Notes: generated by a model from the letters alone, not told the origin. DNA of 20,357 bases from UBA11475 sp045593005 (GCA_045593005.1 JAZNVV010000063.1:1-20357); one strand, 5' to 3'; counted from the stretch's first letter, positions 1 through 7,773 are shown. Translations and numbers: made by a program.

Positions 1-141
1 ACTTTTAATGCAAACGCTTATTCAAAATCTTCGCTTAATCCATATTATAAAACGAATAGCGTAAACGAAGTTACCGTCGCAAAAGAAGTTGACAGCAAAG
101 CGTTTATCGACAAATATTTCGACATTATTTTAAATAAATAA
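1..141 (+). CDS. 3' end of an unidentified protein-coding gene (partial)
   Basis: Frame 1 is open from the first base to a TAA at 139-141, giving the last 46 residues of a protein that begins outside the window. The tail is hydrophilic and rich in Asn, Lys, Tyr and Ser, and ends in DKYFDIILNK. No domain can be recognised in so short a piece. It is called real because codon use (GAC, AAC, GCG, GTC) matches the neighbouring genes and because a hairpin terminator follows about 60 bases downstream. Function is unknown; the upstream sequence would settle it. Confidence 0.6.
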   Translation, partial: TFNANAYSKSSLNPYYKTNSVNEVTVAKEVDSKAFIDKYFDIILNK

Positions 142-199
142 ATTATACACGTGTGATATATACAAAAAATTATATATACGACATATAAAACAATAATAA

Positions 200-236
200 A
201 AAATCGCTTGATAAAAACAGGCGATTTTATTTTTTT
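200..236 (+). terminator. Intrinsic terminator ahead of the hrcA operon
   Basis: AAAATCGC (200-207) pairs with GCGATTTT (221-228). The stem extends inward by T-G, T-A and G-C pairs to a small A-rich loop, and a T-run follows to 236. It ends the partial upstream gene and separates it from the heat-shock promoter about 35 bases further on. Confidence 0.85.
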
Positions 237-269
237 GAAAAAATTTTTAAAAAAGTTGGCATAAAACCG

Positions 270-298
270 TTGACAAACGGGCAAAGTAGTTGTAGAAT
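270..298 (+). promoter_or_regulatory. SigmaA-type promoter of the hrcA-grpE-dnaK-dnaJ operon
   Basis: A perfect TTGACA -35 box (270-275) is separated by 17 bases from a TAGAAT -10 box (293-298). The start is predicted near 305, so the CIRCE operator at 311-337 lies at the very start of the transcript, as in class I heat-shock operons of Gram-positive bacteria. Confidence 0.9.
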
Positions 299-310
299 TG
301 AGGTATAAAT

Positions 311-337
311 TTAGCACTCGCTCGATTAGAGTGCTAA
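311..337. promoter_or_regulatory. CIRCE operator (HrcA binding site)
   Basis: TTAGCACTC (311-319), nine bases, then GAGTGCTAA (329-337) is an exact match to the CIRCE inverted repeat. HrcA is known to bind CIRCE and repress chaperone operons, with release when the GroE chaperonin is engaged by unfolded protein. Because hrcA is the first gene downstream, this is autoregulation. The repeat is also transcribed and can fold as a hairpin in the 5' leader. A further half-site-like AAGTGCTAA lies at 352-360. Confidence 0.97.
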
Positions 338-379
338 CAATCGCAAAAGCCAAGTGCTAAAAACCCTCGGTGGTGTAAA

Positions 380-1399
380 ATGAAACTTTCTGATAGAAAA
401 AAGAAGATTTTAAATATCGTAGTAAACGATTATATAAGTTCAGCGCAACCGGTGTCAAGCAAGCAAATTTCTGAAAAGTATCTGACGGACGTTTCTTCGG
501 CAACGGTTAGGTCGGAGCTTGCTCAACTTGAAGAACTTGGGTATTTAACGCATTTGCATACGTCAAGTGGTAGAGTTCCTTCAAAAGAAGCGTATAGGCT
601 TTACGTTGACGAACTTATGCAACGTGGCAAACTTACGCAAAAGGAATTGACCTTTATAAAAGAGCAGTTTGAAAAGCAGTCGAACGATATTGAGGCTGTG
701 TTAAAAAATACCGTAAAGGTAATTAGCGAACTTACCGATTATACTTCGATAGCGTATTCGTCGCACGATTTATCGGATAAAATTGTCAACGTAAAGATAT
801 TTAGGTATAAACCGACGGTTGCTTTATTGCTCATAGTTACTGAAAGCACGCTTATTAGAGATAAAGTAATTCAAATCCCTAAAGATATGCAGGATGAAGA
901 ACTTGAAAGGGCTAACGATATTATTAATAAAATATTTATCGGCAAAAACTTTCACGAAATTATCAATTCGGTGTCGGAAGTTGAATCACAGTTCGCTGAA
1001 TTTAAGGAAATTTTTAACCGTATAATTGAAGTTTTAGAAGATTACATTGCTGACAACGTTTCTAAAGTTTTATTAGAGGGTGAAGATAAAATATTAAACA
1101 ATCCAGAATACAACAACGCGCAAAAGGTAAAGAACTTCCTTTCCGTTGTAAACAGTAAGGAAAAGGTGGTTGACCTACTTGGCGTTCCGAATGGTAATAT
1201 TGAAATAAGTATTAAAATCGGTTCGGACGGCGACGACGTGCCTGAAGATTGTTCGCTTGTAACGGCGTCATATTCGGCAGGTGGTGTAAATATAGGTAAT
1301 TACGGCGTTATAGGTCCACTTCGTATGGATTATCGCAAGGTCGTTTCCGTGCTTGAAGGCGTTGGCAAGATTTTGGAAGATATGTTAAAAGAAGAATAG
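380..1399 (+). CDS. hrcA: Heat-inducible transcription repressor HrcA
   Basis: The 339-residue product is close to the usual HrcA length of about 340. The N-terminal winged helix-turn-helix (about residues 5-75) carries the family block VSSATVRSELAQLEELGYL, followed by HTSSGRVPSKEAYRLYVDEL. The rest matches the GAF-like dimerisation core, and YGVIGPLRMDY near the C-terminus is a typical HrcA ending. It represses class I heat-shock genes by binding CIRCE; a perfect CIRCE lies in its own leader. The ribosome site (GGTGGTG, 369-375) is weak, which would keep repressor levels low. It is the first gene of the operon, 8 bases ahead of grpE. Identification is firm. Confidence 0.97.
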   Translation: MKLSDRKKKILNIVVNDYISSAQPVSSKQISEKYLTDVSSATVRSELAQLEELGYLTHLHTSSGRVPSKEAYRLYVDELMQRGKLTQKELTFIKEQFEKQSNDIEAVLKNTVKVISELTDYTSIAYSSHDLSDKIVNVKIFRYKPTVALLLIVTESTLIRDKVIQIPKDMQDEELERANDIINKIFIGKNFHEIINSVSEVESQFAEFKEIFNRIIEVLEDYIADNVSKVLLEGEDKILNNPEYNNAQKVKNFLSVVNSKEKVVDLLGVPNGNIEISIKIGSDGDDVPEDCSLVTASYSAGGVNIGNYGVIGPLRMDYRKVVSVLEGVGKILEDMLKEE

Positions 1400-1407
1400 G
1401 AGAGGTT

Positions 1408-1929
1408 ATGGAAGAAAAGGAAAACTTAACCGAAGAAGTTGAAAAAACTAGCGAAACGGCGCAAAACAATGAAACCGTACAGCCTGAACTTTCGGAAACG
1501 GATAAGTTAAAGGCAGAAGTTGCCGAATATAAGGACAAATGGATAAGAAACGTTGCAGAATTTGACAACTATAAAAAGAGAAACGCAACTATTTGGAAAG
1601 ACGCTTTTTTAGAAGGTAAAAAAGACACCATATTAAAGATTTTGCCACTTGGCGACAATCTTGAAACGGCAATCAATATTATTACCGACGAAAAATCGCG
1701 TGAAGGCGTCGTGCTTTTATTAAAGCAATTCAACGACGTACTTAAAAACCTTGGGGTAGAGGTTATCAACCCAACGGGCGAGCAGTTCAACCCTGACGTA
1801 GCAGAGGCTGTTATGCAGGTGGACGGTGATGAAGGTGAAGAAAGTGGAACGGTAAAAACTACCTTCCGTAAAGGCTATAAAGCCGATAATAAAATAATAA
1901 GATACGCTCAAGTAAGCGTGGTAAGATAG
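1408..1929 (+). CDS. grpE: Nucleotide exchange factor GrpE
   Basis: The 173-residue protein has the GrpE layout: a Glu/Thr-rich disordered N-terminus (about 1-30), a long coiled-coil helix (about 30-65, including DKWIRNVAEFDNYKKRN), a four-helix dimer region, and a C-terminal beta domain containing VINPTGEQFNPDVAEAVMQV. GrpE dimers release ADP from DnaK. Its ribosome site AGGAGAGG (1398-1405) overlaps the hrcA stop codon, which suggests translational coupling. It lies directly upstream of its partner dnaK. Confidence 0.96.
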   Translation: MEEKENLTEEVEKTSETAQNNETVQPELSETDKLKAEVAEYKDKWIRNVAEFDNYKKRNATIWKDAFLEGKKDTILKILPLGDNLETAINIITDEKSREGVVLLLKQFNDVLKNLGVEVINPTGEQFNPDVAEAVMQVDGDEGEESGTVKTTFRKGYKADNKIIRYAQVSVVR

Positions 1930-1947
1930 AAAAGGAGATAAATGATT

Positions 1948-3753
1948 ATGGGAAAAACTATAGGTATTGACTTAGGTACGACAAACTCTTGCGTAGCAAT
2001 TATGGAAAACGGTGAACCTACCGTTATTGCTAACGCTGAAGGTGCAAGAACAACTCCGTCTGTTGTTGGTTTCCAAAAAGACGGCACAAGACTTGTTGGT
2101 CAAGTGGCAAAGCGTCAAGCAGTTGCTAACGCTGAAAGAACTATTGCTTCAATCAAAAGACATATGGGCGAAGATTATAAAATAGCCATTGACGACAAAA
2201 AATATACCCCACAGGAAATTTCAGCAATGATTTTAACTAAACTTAAAAAGGATGCTGAAAGTTATCTTGGCACGACTGTTACAGACGCAGTTATTACCGT
2301 TCCTGCATACTTTAACGACAGTCAAAGACAGGCTACAAAAGATGCTGGTAAAATCGCAGGTCTTAACGTTTTAAGAATTATCAACGAACCTACGGCTGCT
2401 GCACTTTCATACGGTCTTGACAAGGAAGGCAAAACTCAAAAGGTTATTATCTACGACCTTGGTGGTGGTACGTTCGACGTTTCTATTATGGAAATCGGCG
2501 ACGGTGTGTTTGAAGTTTTAGCAACTAACGGTAACTGTTTCCTTGGTGGTGATGACTTCGATAAGAAGATTATGGACTATCTTTTAGCAGAATTTAAGGC
2601 TAGAGAAGGTATTGATTTATCTAACGATAAACTTGCCGTTCAAAGACTTAAAGAGGCTGCAGAAAAGGCTAAAATCGAACTTTCTGGTATGGACAACACA
2701 AATATCAATCTTCCGTTCATTACGGCAGATGCAACTGGTCCAAAACACCTTGACGTTGACCTTTCAAGACAGAAGTTTAACGCAATGACGGCTGACCTTG
2801 TTTCTAAAACAATTCAACCATTAAAACAGGCTATGCAAGATGCAAAACTTTCTTATGGCGAAATCGACAAGGTTATTTTAGTAGGTGGTTCTACACGTAT
2901 TCCTGCAGTCGTTGACGAAGTAAGAAAGGTTACTGGTAAAGAACCGTTTAAGGGCATCAATCCTGACGAATGCGTTGCTATCGGTGCTGCTATTCAAGGT
3001 GGTGTTTTATCTGGTGAAGTTAAGGACGTACTCTTATTAGACGTTACGCCATTATCACTCGGTATTGAAACACTTGGTGGCGTTTCAACGAAGCTTATCG
3101 AACGAAACACGACCATTCCTGTTAAAAAGTCGCAAGTATTCTCAACTGCTGCAGACAATCAGACGCAAGTTGATATTCATATTGTTCAAGGCGAAAGAGA
3201 ATTCGCCGCAGACAACAAAACTCTTGGTAGATTTGCTTTAACTGGTATTGCGCCAGCACCAAGAGGCATACCACAAATCGAAGTTACTTTCGATATCGAC
3301 GCAAACGGTATCGTTAACGTAGCTGCTAAAGATTTAGGCACGGGTAAATCACAAAATATTACTATTACTTCTTCAACAAACTTATCAGACGCTGATATTG
3401 AAAAGGCTGTAAACGAAGCAAAACAATACGAAGAAGAAGACAAGAAGAAGAAAGAAGTAGTTGACGTTCATAACCAACTTGACGGACTTATTTTCTCGGT
3501 GGAAAAGACGGTTAAAGAAAGTGGCGACAAGATTAGCGACGAAGACAAGGCTAAACTTGAAGAAGCTGTAAAAGAAGCAAAGACCGAACTTGAAACTAAC
3601 GATATCGACAAGATGAAAGCAGCAACTGAAAAACTTTCAAACGACGTACAGCCGATTTTTAGCAAATTATATGCAGAAGCGCAACAAGCAGCGCAAAACG
3701 CACAAGCAGGCGAACAACCAAACGGCGACGATACGGAATTTCATCAAAACTAA
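1948..3753 (+). CDS. dnaK: Molecular chaperone DnaK (Hsp70)
   Basis: This Hsp70 of about 601 residues has an N-terminal actin-like ATPase domain with GIDLGTTNS, the linker-adjacent phosphate-2 block DLGGGTFDVS and VGGSTRIP, the linker VLLLDVTPLSLGIET, a substrate-binding beta domain, and a helical lid ending in a Gln/Ala-rich tail. It refolds proteins in the cytoplasm with DnaJ and GrpE. Two in-frame ATGs exist at 1942 and 1948. The second gives the canonical MGKTIGIDLGTTNS start and lies 10 bases after AAAGGAG (1931-1937); the first would add only Met-Ile and lies 4 bases after it, so either is possible. The final residues DDTEFHQN differ slightly from the usual acidic EF-containing tail. 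Confidence 0.97.
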   Translation: MGKTIGIDLGTTNSCVAIMENGEPTVIANAEGARTTPSVVGFQKDGTRLVGQVAKRQAVANAERTIASIKRHMGEDYKIAIDDKKYTPQEISAMILTKLKKDAESYLGTTVTDAVITVPAYFNDSQRQATKDAGKIAGLNVLRIINEPTAAALSYGLDKEGKTQKVIIYDLGGGTFDVSIMEIGDGVFEVLATNGNCFLGGDDFDKKIMDYLLAEFKAREGIDLSNDKLAVQRLKEAAEKAKIELSGMDNTNINLPFITADATGPKHLDVDLSRQKFNAMTADLVSKTIQPLKQAMQDAKLSYGEIDKVILVGGSTRIPAVVDEVRKVTGKEPFKGINPDECVAIGAAIQGGVLSGEVKDVLLLDVTPLSLGIETLGGVSTKLIERNTTIPVKKSQVFSTAADNQTQVDIHIVQGEREFAADNKTLGRFALTGIAPAPRGIPQIEVTFDIDANGIVNVAAKDLGTGKSQNITITSSTNLSDADIEKAVNEAKQYEEEDKKKKEVVDVHNQLDGLIFSVEKTVKESGDKISDEDKAKLEEAVKEAKTELETNDIDKMKAATEKLSNDVQPIFSKLYAEAQQAAQNAQAGEQPNGDDTEFHQN

Positions 3754-3763
3754 TAAATAAAAC

Positions 3764-3801
3764 CGTTATACCGAAAGGCGAAAACCGTCTTTCGGTATAA
3801 C
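3764..3801 (+). promoter_or_regulatory. Intercistronic hairpin between dnaK and dnaJ
   Basis: CGTTATACCGAAAG (3764-3777) is the exact reverse complement of CTTTCGGTATAACG (3788-3801), giving a 14-bp perfect stem that can extend inward by G-T and C-G pairs to a 6-base loop. No T-run follows; the next bases are CTACATATAGG and then dnaJ. It is therefore not a typical terminator. It could protect the upstream hrcA-dnaK transcript, mark a processing site, or lower dnaJ output relative to dnaK. Confidence 0.85.
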
Positions 3802-3819
3802 GCTACATATAGGTTAAAT

Positions 3820-4959
3820 ATGGCAAACAAAAAAAATCATTACGAAACGTTGGGCGTAACCAAAACGGCAAGTTCAGACGAAATTAAATCAGCATACAGA
3901 AAACTTGTTAAAAAGTATCATCCCGACCTTCATCCTAACGACCCTGCTTGCGCTGAAAAGTTTAAGGAAATAAACGAAGCGCACGAAGTTTTATCGGACG
4001 ATAAAAAGCGTAAACAGTACGATTTTGAATTAGAACACCCTGGTATGAGTGGTGCAGGGTTTGGTGGTCAAGGCTTTGAAGGCTTTGGTGGGTTTTCGGA
4101 TATTTTTTCAGACATTTTTAGTGGTTTCGGTGGTGGAAGTTCAAGGCGTTCAAGAGGCCCTGTTAAAACAAAAGGTGAAGACATTACCGTTGAGGTTAAG
4201 CTTTCATTTTTAGATGCGGCAAAGGGGTGTCGTAAAGAGATTTCTTACACAAGAAAGTCGCCTTGTACAGACTGTAAAGGCACGGGCGCAAAAGATGGTT
4301 CTGCTTATCACACTTGTCCAAAATGTGGTGGCACGGGTGAAATTCAATATACACAAAGGGCAGGCTTTTTTACGCAAGTTTCAGTCAAGCCTTGCGACGA
4401 GTGTCACGGTACGGGCAAAAAGATTACCGAGCCTTGCCAAACTTGTAAGGGCAAGGGCAGTATAAAGACTACAACGACGGTAACTTTGGATATTCCGGCA
4501 GGCGCTGACACAGGAAGTTATATGAAAAAGCCTGGATATGGCGAAGCGTCGCCTAACGGTGGTCCAAGTGGAGACCTTATAATTGTATTTACCGTTGAGC
4601 CAAGCAAATTATTTAGACGTAAACAGTTCGACCTTTACGTTGACTTGCCGATAAGTTTTAAGACGGCTTGTCTTGGTGGCAAGGTAGAAATTCCTTTGAT
4701 TGACGAAACAATGACTTTTACAATACCTGAAGGCACACAAAGTGGAAAAGTGTTCTACGTTCGTGGTAAAGGTATTCGTTCTTCAAGGGGAACGGGCGAT
4801 CTTTATATAGTTGTGAACGTAGAAGTTCCTACAAGACTTTCTAAAGAACAAAAGAAGGAATTAGAAAAGTTTGACAACGATATAGAGGTAAAACAATATC
4901 AAAAAATCCGTGATTACGCTGACAATATGCAAATAAATTACGGTAAAAAACCTTACTAA
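3820..4959 (+). CDS. dnaJ: Chaperone protein DnaJ (Hsp40, type I)
   Basis: The 379-residue protein has the full type I layout: a J domain (about 5-70) with the HPD motif at 34-36, a Gly/Phe-rich linker (about 75-108), a zinc domain with four repeats starting at Cys149 (CTDCKGTG), Cys166 (CPKCGGTG), Cys192 (CDECHGTG) and Cys206 (CQTCKGKG), and two C-terminal substrate-binding beta domains. It delivers unfolded proteins to DnaK and stimulates its ATPase. It is the last gene of the operon; the ribosome site is weak (AGG at 3810-3812) and follows the dnaK-dnaJ hairpin, consistent with lower output than DnaK. A terminator begins right after the stop codon. Confidence 0.97.
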   Translation: MANKKNHYETLGVTKTASSDEIKSAYRKLVKKYHPDLHPNDPACAEKFKEINEAHEVLSDDKKRKQYDFELEHPGMSGAGFGGQGFEGFGGFSDIFSDIFSGFGGGSSRRSRGPVKTKGEDITVEVKLSFLDAAKGCRKEISYTRKSPCTDCKGTGAKDGSAYHTCPKCGGTGEIQYTQRAGFFTQVSVKPCDECHGTGKKITEPCQTCKGKGSIKTTTTVTLDIPAGADTGSYMKKPGYGEASPNGGPSGDLIIVFTVEPSKLFRRKQFDLYVDLPISFKTACLGGKVEIPLIDETMTFTIPEGTQSGKVFYVRGKGIRSSRGTGDLYIVVNVEVPTRLSKEQKKELEKFDNDIEVKQYQKIRDYADNMQINYGKKPY

Positions 4960-4997
4960 AAAAACACGCCTTATGTAAAGGCGTGTTTTTATTTTTT
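4960..4997. terminator. Bidirectional terminator between dnaJ and araC
   Basis: AAAAACACGCC (4960-4970) pairs with GGCGTGTTTTT (4980-4990), and two more T-A pairs lead into a 5-base loop. A T-run follows on the plus strand to 4997, and the minus-strand reading also ends in a T-run, so it can stop both dnaJ and the convergent araC transcript. Confidence 0.92.
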
Positions 4998-5019
4998 GGT
5001 CGATTTTCACGATACCGTT
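4997..5019 (-). repeat. 23-nt 3'-UTR repeat element, copy after araC
   Basis: Read on the minus strand this is AACGGT ATC GTGAAA ATC GACCA. It lies between the araC stop codon and the terminator. It matches the copies at 7798-7820 and 11427-11449 at most positions. A small GGCT...AGCC hairpin lies just upstream in the araC 3' UTR. Function unknown. Confidence 0.7.
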
Positions 5020-5054
5020 TAGGCTAAATTGAGCCATAAATAGAGCATAATAGC

Positions 5055-5858
5055 CTATAAAATTTTAGGAATAGAGCCTGCTCTAAATTTTTTGGCAGAA
5101 GTCCCCACTTTTTGCGCAAAAAACTCTGAAAAATAGTTTTCGTTTTCAAACCCGACGGCAAAAGCGATTTCCTTAATACTCATACTTGTTTCAAGCAATA
5201 AGCGCTGGCTTTCTGCTAAACGTTTATTTAGAATATACTGCTTTGGACTTATATTAAAAGTTTCCTTAAAATAGTTGGCAAAATACGCCGTGCTAACGTT
5301 CATAATAGACGCCAGGTCGGAATTAGAAATTTTTTTGTTGTAATTATTGTCTATAAAAGAAATAACTTTTCCAAACTTTTTGATGGTAGGCGAGTCTATA
5401 AATACTTCCGATAAAAAGTCGGATAAAATTAAATTCATAGCGCCTTGAACGCGATATCTACTTTCAACTGCTTTGCTATGATAATTTTCAACGACTATTT
5501 TGAATAAGTCTTCCGTCAAGTTATTTGCTTTAACTGAATAGTTAGTTGAAATATATCTAAACAGCGTAAATACCGGTTGGTCGGACTGGAAATGTATATA
5601 ATATTTATTCATAGTGCCGTCCACGTGGCTCTTTTTAACCGAATATGCAGGTACTAAATATACGTAACCTGGCTTTAACTCTAACGTTCGATTATAAAGT
5701 TGTATTGTTGCCGTCCCTTCCGTCAAAAGATATAGTCTGTGATACTGAATATGATGGTGGTGGTTGTCCCATTTAAGATTATTCCACTCTTCACCAACGT
5801 CTTGGTTGGCGGCGTACGCTACTGAATATGTGTTGCTAATAAAAATGTTGTTATCCAT
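5055..5858 (-). CDS. AraC-family transcriptional regulator
   Basis: The 267-residue protein has an N-terminal cupin-like sensor (about 20-110, with a His cluster at 33-36 and the LKPGYVYLVPA turn typical of AraC ligand pockets) and a C-terminal double helix-turn-helix (about 165-260). The HTH region includes SDLASIMNVSTAYFANYFKE, ISPKQYILNKRL and IKEIAFAVGFENENYFSEFF. It is probably a sugar-responsive activator. It is divergent from fucI, 109 bases away, which makes fucI the obvious target and L-fucose, D-arabinose or a related sugar the likely inducer (inference). Its SD-like TAGG (complement of 5865-5868) lies within a candidate half-site, so autorepression is plausible. Confidence 0.92.
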   Translation of the reverse strand: MDNNIFISNTYSVAYAANQDVGEEWNNLKWDNHHHHIQYHRLYLLTEGTATIQLYNRTLELKPGYVYLVPAYSVKKSHVDGTMNKYYIHFQSDQPVFTLFRYISTNYSVKANNLTEDLFKIVVENYHSKAVESRYRVQGAMNLILSDFLSEVFIDSPTIKKFGKVISFIDNNYNKKISNSDLASIMNVSTAYFANYFKETFNISPKQYILNKRLAESQRLLLETSMSIKEIAFAVGFENENYFSEFFAQKVGTSAKKFRAGSIPKIL

Positions 5859-5860
5859 AT

Positions 5861-5897
5861 AAAACCTACGTTTTGTTAAGAAAATCCTATGTTTAGT
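5861..5897. promoter_or_regulatory. Candidate AraC-type operator: two direct half-sites
   Basis: AAAACCTACGTTTTGT (5861-5876) and AAAATCCTATGTTTAGT (5881-5897) share the core CCTAYGTTT, at 5865 and 5886, spaced exactly 21 bp. Tandem half-sites two helical turns apart are the standard arrangement for AraC-family activators. The second ends 4 bases before the fucI -35 box, a class II activation position. Both lie in the araC 5' leader, where occupancy could block araC transcription. Confidence 0.6.
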
Positions 5898-5900
5898 ATA

Positions 5901-5929
5901 TTGATTACATTATATATTAGATTTATAAT
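5901..5929 (+). promoter_or_regulatory. Promoter of fucI
   Basis: TTGATT (5901-5906), a 17-base spacer and a perfect TATAAT (5924-5929). The start is predicted near 5936, 32 bases ahead of the fucI ATG. It overlaps almost completely with the opposite-facing araC promoter. Confidence 0.82.
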
Positions 5930-5937
5930 AAAATCAA
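5909..5937 (-). promoter_or_regulatory. Promoter of the araC-family gene
   Basis: On the minus strand, TTGATT (5937-5932), a 17-base spacer and TATAAT (5914-5909). The hexamers and spacing are the same as in the fucI promoter facing the other way, so the two -10 boxes sit inside each other's spacer. The start is predicted near 5902, giving a leader of about 44 bases. Confidence 0.78.
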
Positions 5938-5967
5938 GAGCATTATAAAAAAAGGAGAAATTTTATT

Positions 5968-7773
5968 ATGGCTGAAAATAGATATATAGGTTCTTATCCA
6001 GTAATAGGTATCCGTCCAACTATCGACGGTAGACGTGGCGCATTAAAAGTGCGTGAAAGTCTTGAAGAACAAACTATGAATATGGCAAAAAGCGCCGCTA
6101 AACTTTTTACCGATAACTTAAAGTATTCAAACGGCGAACCTGTAAAGGTTGTTATTGCCGACACTACTATCGGTAGAGTGGCTGAAGCTGCTGCTTGTGC
6201 TGAAAAATTCCGTCGTGAAGGCGTTGATATTACGCTTACCGTTACGCCTTGCTGGTGTTATGGCTCTGAAACGATGGATATGGACCCTTTGACAATTAAA
6301 GGCGTATGGGGTTTTAATGGAACGGAAAAACCAGGTGCTGTATATCTTGCAGCCGTGTTAGCCGGCCATGCGCAAAAAGGACTTCCTGCGTTTGGCATTT
6401 ACGGACACGAAGTAATGGATGCTGACGAAAAGGAAATTCCTATCGACGTACAGGAAAAACTTTTGCGTTTTGGTAGATGTGCTATTGCTGCAGCGTCAAT
6501 GCGTGGTAAATCATATCTTCAAATCGGCTCACTCTGTATGGGTATAGCCGGCTCTCAAATAGATTCACATTTTATTGAAGATTATTTTGGTATGCGTGTT
6601 GAATCTGTTGACGAAGTTGAAATTATTCGCCGTATGGAAAAGGGTATTTACGACAAAAAAGAATACGAAAAGGCTCTTAAATGGGCGAAAGAAAACTGCA
6701 TAATCGGCTTTGATAAAAACCCTGACTTTATTAGAAAATCTGATGAAGAAAAGGAAAAGGAATTTGAATTTGCTGTATTGACGGCGTTAATTATAAAAGA
6801 CCTTATGAACGGAAATAAAAATCTTCCGGAAGGCGCTGAAGAAGAAATGGTTGGACATAACGCGATTGCAGCAGGTTTCCAAGGTCAAAGACAATGGACG
6901 GATTTTTATCCAAACGGCGACTTTGCTGAATCAATCTTAAATAGTTCGTTCGACTGGAACGGCACGAGAGAACCTTATATTTTAGCGACTGAAAACGACG
7001 TGTTGAACGGTTTTGGTATGCTATTTATGAAACTTTTAACAAACCGTCCACAAATTTTTGCCGACGTTAGAACGTGCTGGTCGTCAAAATCAGTTAAGCG
7101 TGTAACGGAATACGATTTAGAAGGAAAGGCAAAAGAATCTGACGGTATTATTCACCTTATCAATTCGGGCGCTGCTTGTGTGGACGCTAATTGTAGGGCA
7201 TTAGATAGCGATGGTAAACCAACAATCAAAGAGTGGTACAACGTTACTGAAGAAGATAAAAAGGCTATTATGCAAAACGTTGAATGGTGTCCAGCCGACA
7301 ACGGATATTTCAGAGGTGGTGGATATTCTTCACGCTTTGAAACAAAGGCAGAAGTCCCTTGTACAATGATTAGACTTAACCTTGTCAAAGGTTTAGGACC
7401 AGTTCTTCAAATTGCAGAAGGTTGGACGGTTGATTTGCCTGAAAAGGTTTCCGATACGTTGTGGAAGAGAACAGACTACACTTGGCCTTGTACATGGTTT
7501 GCGCCACGTTGCGATGGCAAGGAAGGCTCTGCATTTAAGGACGCTTATTCGGTAATGAATAACTGGGGCGCAAATCACGGTGCAATCAGTTACGGTCATA
7601 TCGGTGCTGACCTCATTACGCTTTGTTCAATGCTACGTATTCCTGTATGTATGCATAACGTTGATAAAGCAGACATTTTCCGTCCTGCATGCTGGAATGC
7701 TTTTGGTATGGATGCTGAAGGTGCTGACTATCGCGCTTGTTCTAACTACGGACCATTATTCAAAAAGATTTAG
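5968..7773 (+). CDS. fucI: L-fucose isomerase
   Basis: The 601-residue enzyme resembles Escherichia coli FucI along its length, with blocks such as GIRPTIDGRRGALKVRESLE, TVTPCWCYGSETMDMDP, WGFNGTEKPGAVYLAAVLAG, FRGGGYSSRF and NWGANHGAISYGHIGAD. The metal and catalytic residues appear intact: Glu342 (in ATEND), Asp366 (in FADVR) and His537 (in GANHG), matching E337, D361 and H528 of the E. coli enzyme. It converts L-fucose to L-fuculose in the cytoplasm using Mn2+; the family also accepts D-arabinose. The ribosome site AAAGGAG (5951-5957) is strong. No fuculokinase, aldolase or permease gene is nearby, so the rest of the pathway must lie elsewhere. Confidence 0.97.
   Translation: MAENRYIGSYPVIGIRPTIDGRRGALKVRESLEEQTMNMAKSAAKLFTDNLKYSNGEPVKVVIADTTIGRVAEAAACAEKFRREGVDITLTVTPCWCYGSETMDMDPLTIKGVWGFNGTEKPGAVYLAAVLAGHAQKGLPAFGIYGHEVMDADEKEIPIDVQEKLLRFGRCAIAAASMRGKSYLQIGSLCMGIAGSQIDSHFIEDYFGMRVESVDEVEIIRRMEKGIYDKKEYEKALKWAKENCIIGFDKNPDFIRKSDEEKEKEFEFAVLTALIIKDLMNGNKNLPEGAEEEMVGHNAIAAGFQGQRQWTDFYPNGDFAESILNSSFDWNGTREPYILATENDVLNGFGMLFMKLLTNRPQIFADVRTCWSSKSVKRVTEYDLEGKAKESDGIIHLINSGAACVDANCRALDSDGKPTIKEWYNVTEEDKKAIMQNVEWCPADNGYFRGGGYSSRFETKAEVPCTMIRLNLVKGLGPVLQIAEGWTVDLPEKVSDTLWKRTDYTWPCTWFAPRCDGKEGSAFKDAYSVMNNWGANHGAISYGHIGADLITLCSMLRIPVCMHNVDKADIFRPACWNAFGMDAEGADYRACSNYGPLFKKI

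Noticed and set aside
45..353. 102-codon minus-strand open frame over the hrcA promoter
   Set aside because: It runs across the terminator, the promoter and CIRCE, opposite to a real gene tail, and its product is a Phe/Ile/Tyr-rich reading of AT-rich DNA.
3764..3801. dnaK-dnaJ hairpin as an intrinsic terminator
   Set aside because: The stem is strong but no T-run follows, and dnaJ begins 18 bases later with no promoter of its own.
4214..4465. 83-codon plus-strand open frame within dnaJ
   Set aside because: It is out of frame within the zinc-finger region of dnaJ; its regular Gly/Lys/Arg content is an echo of the CxxCxGxG repeats.
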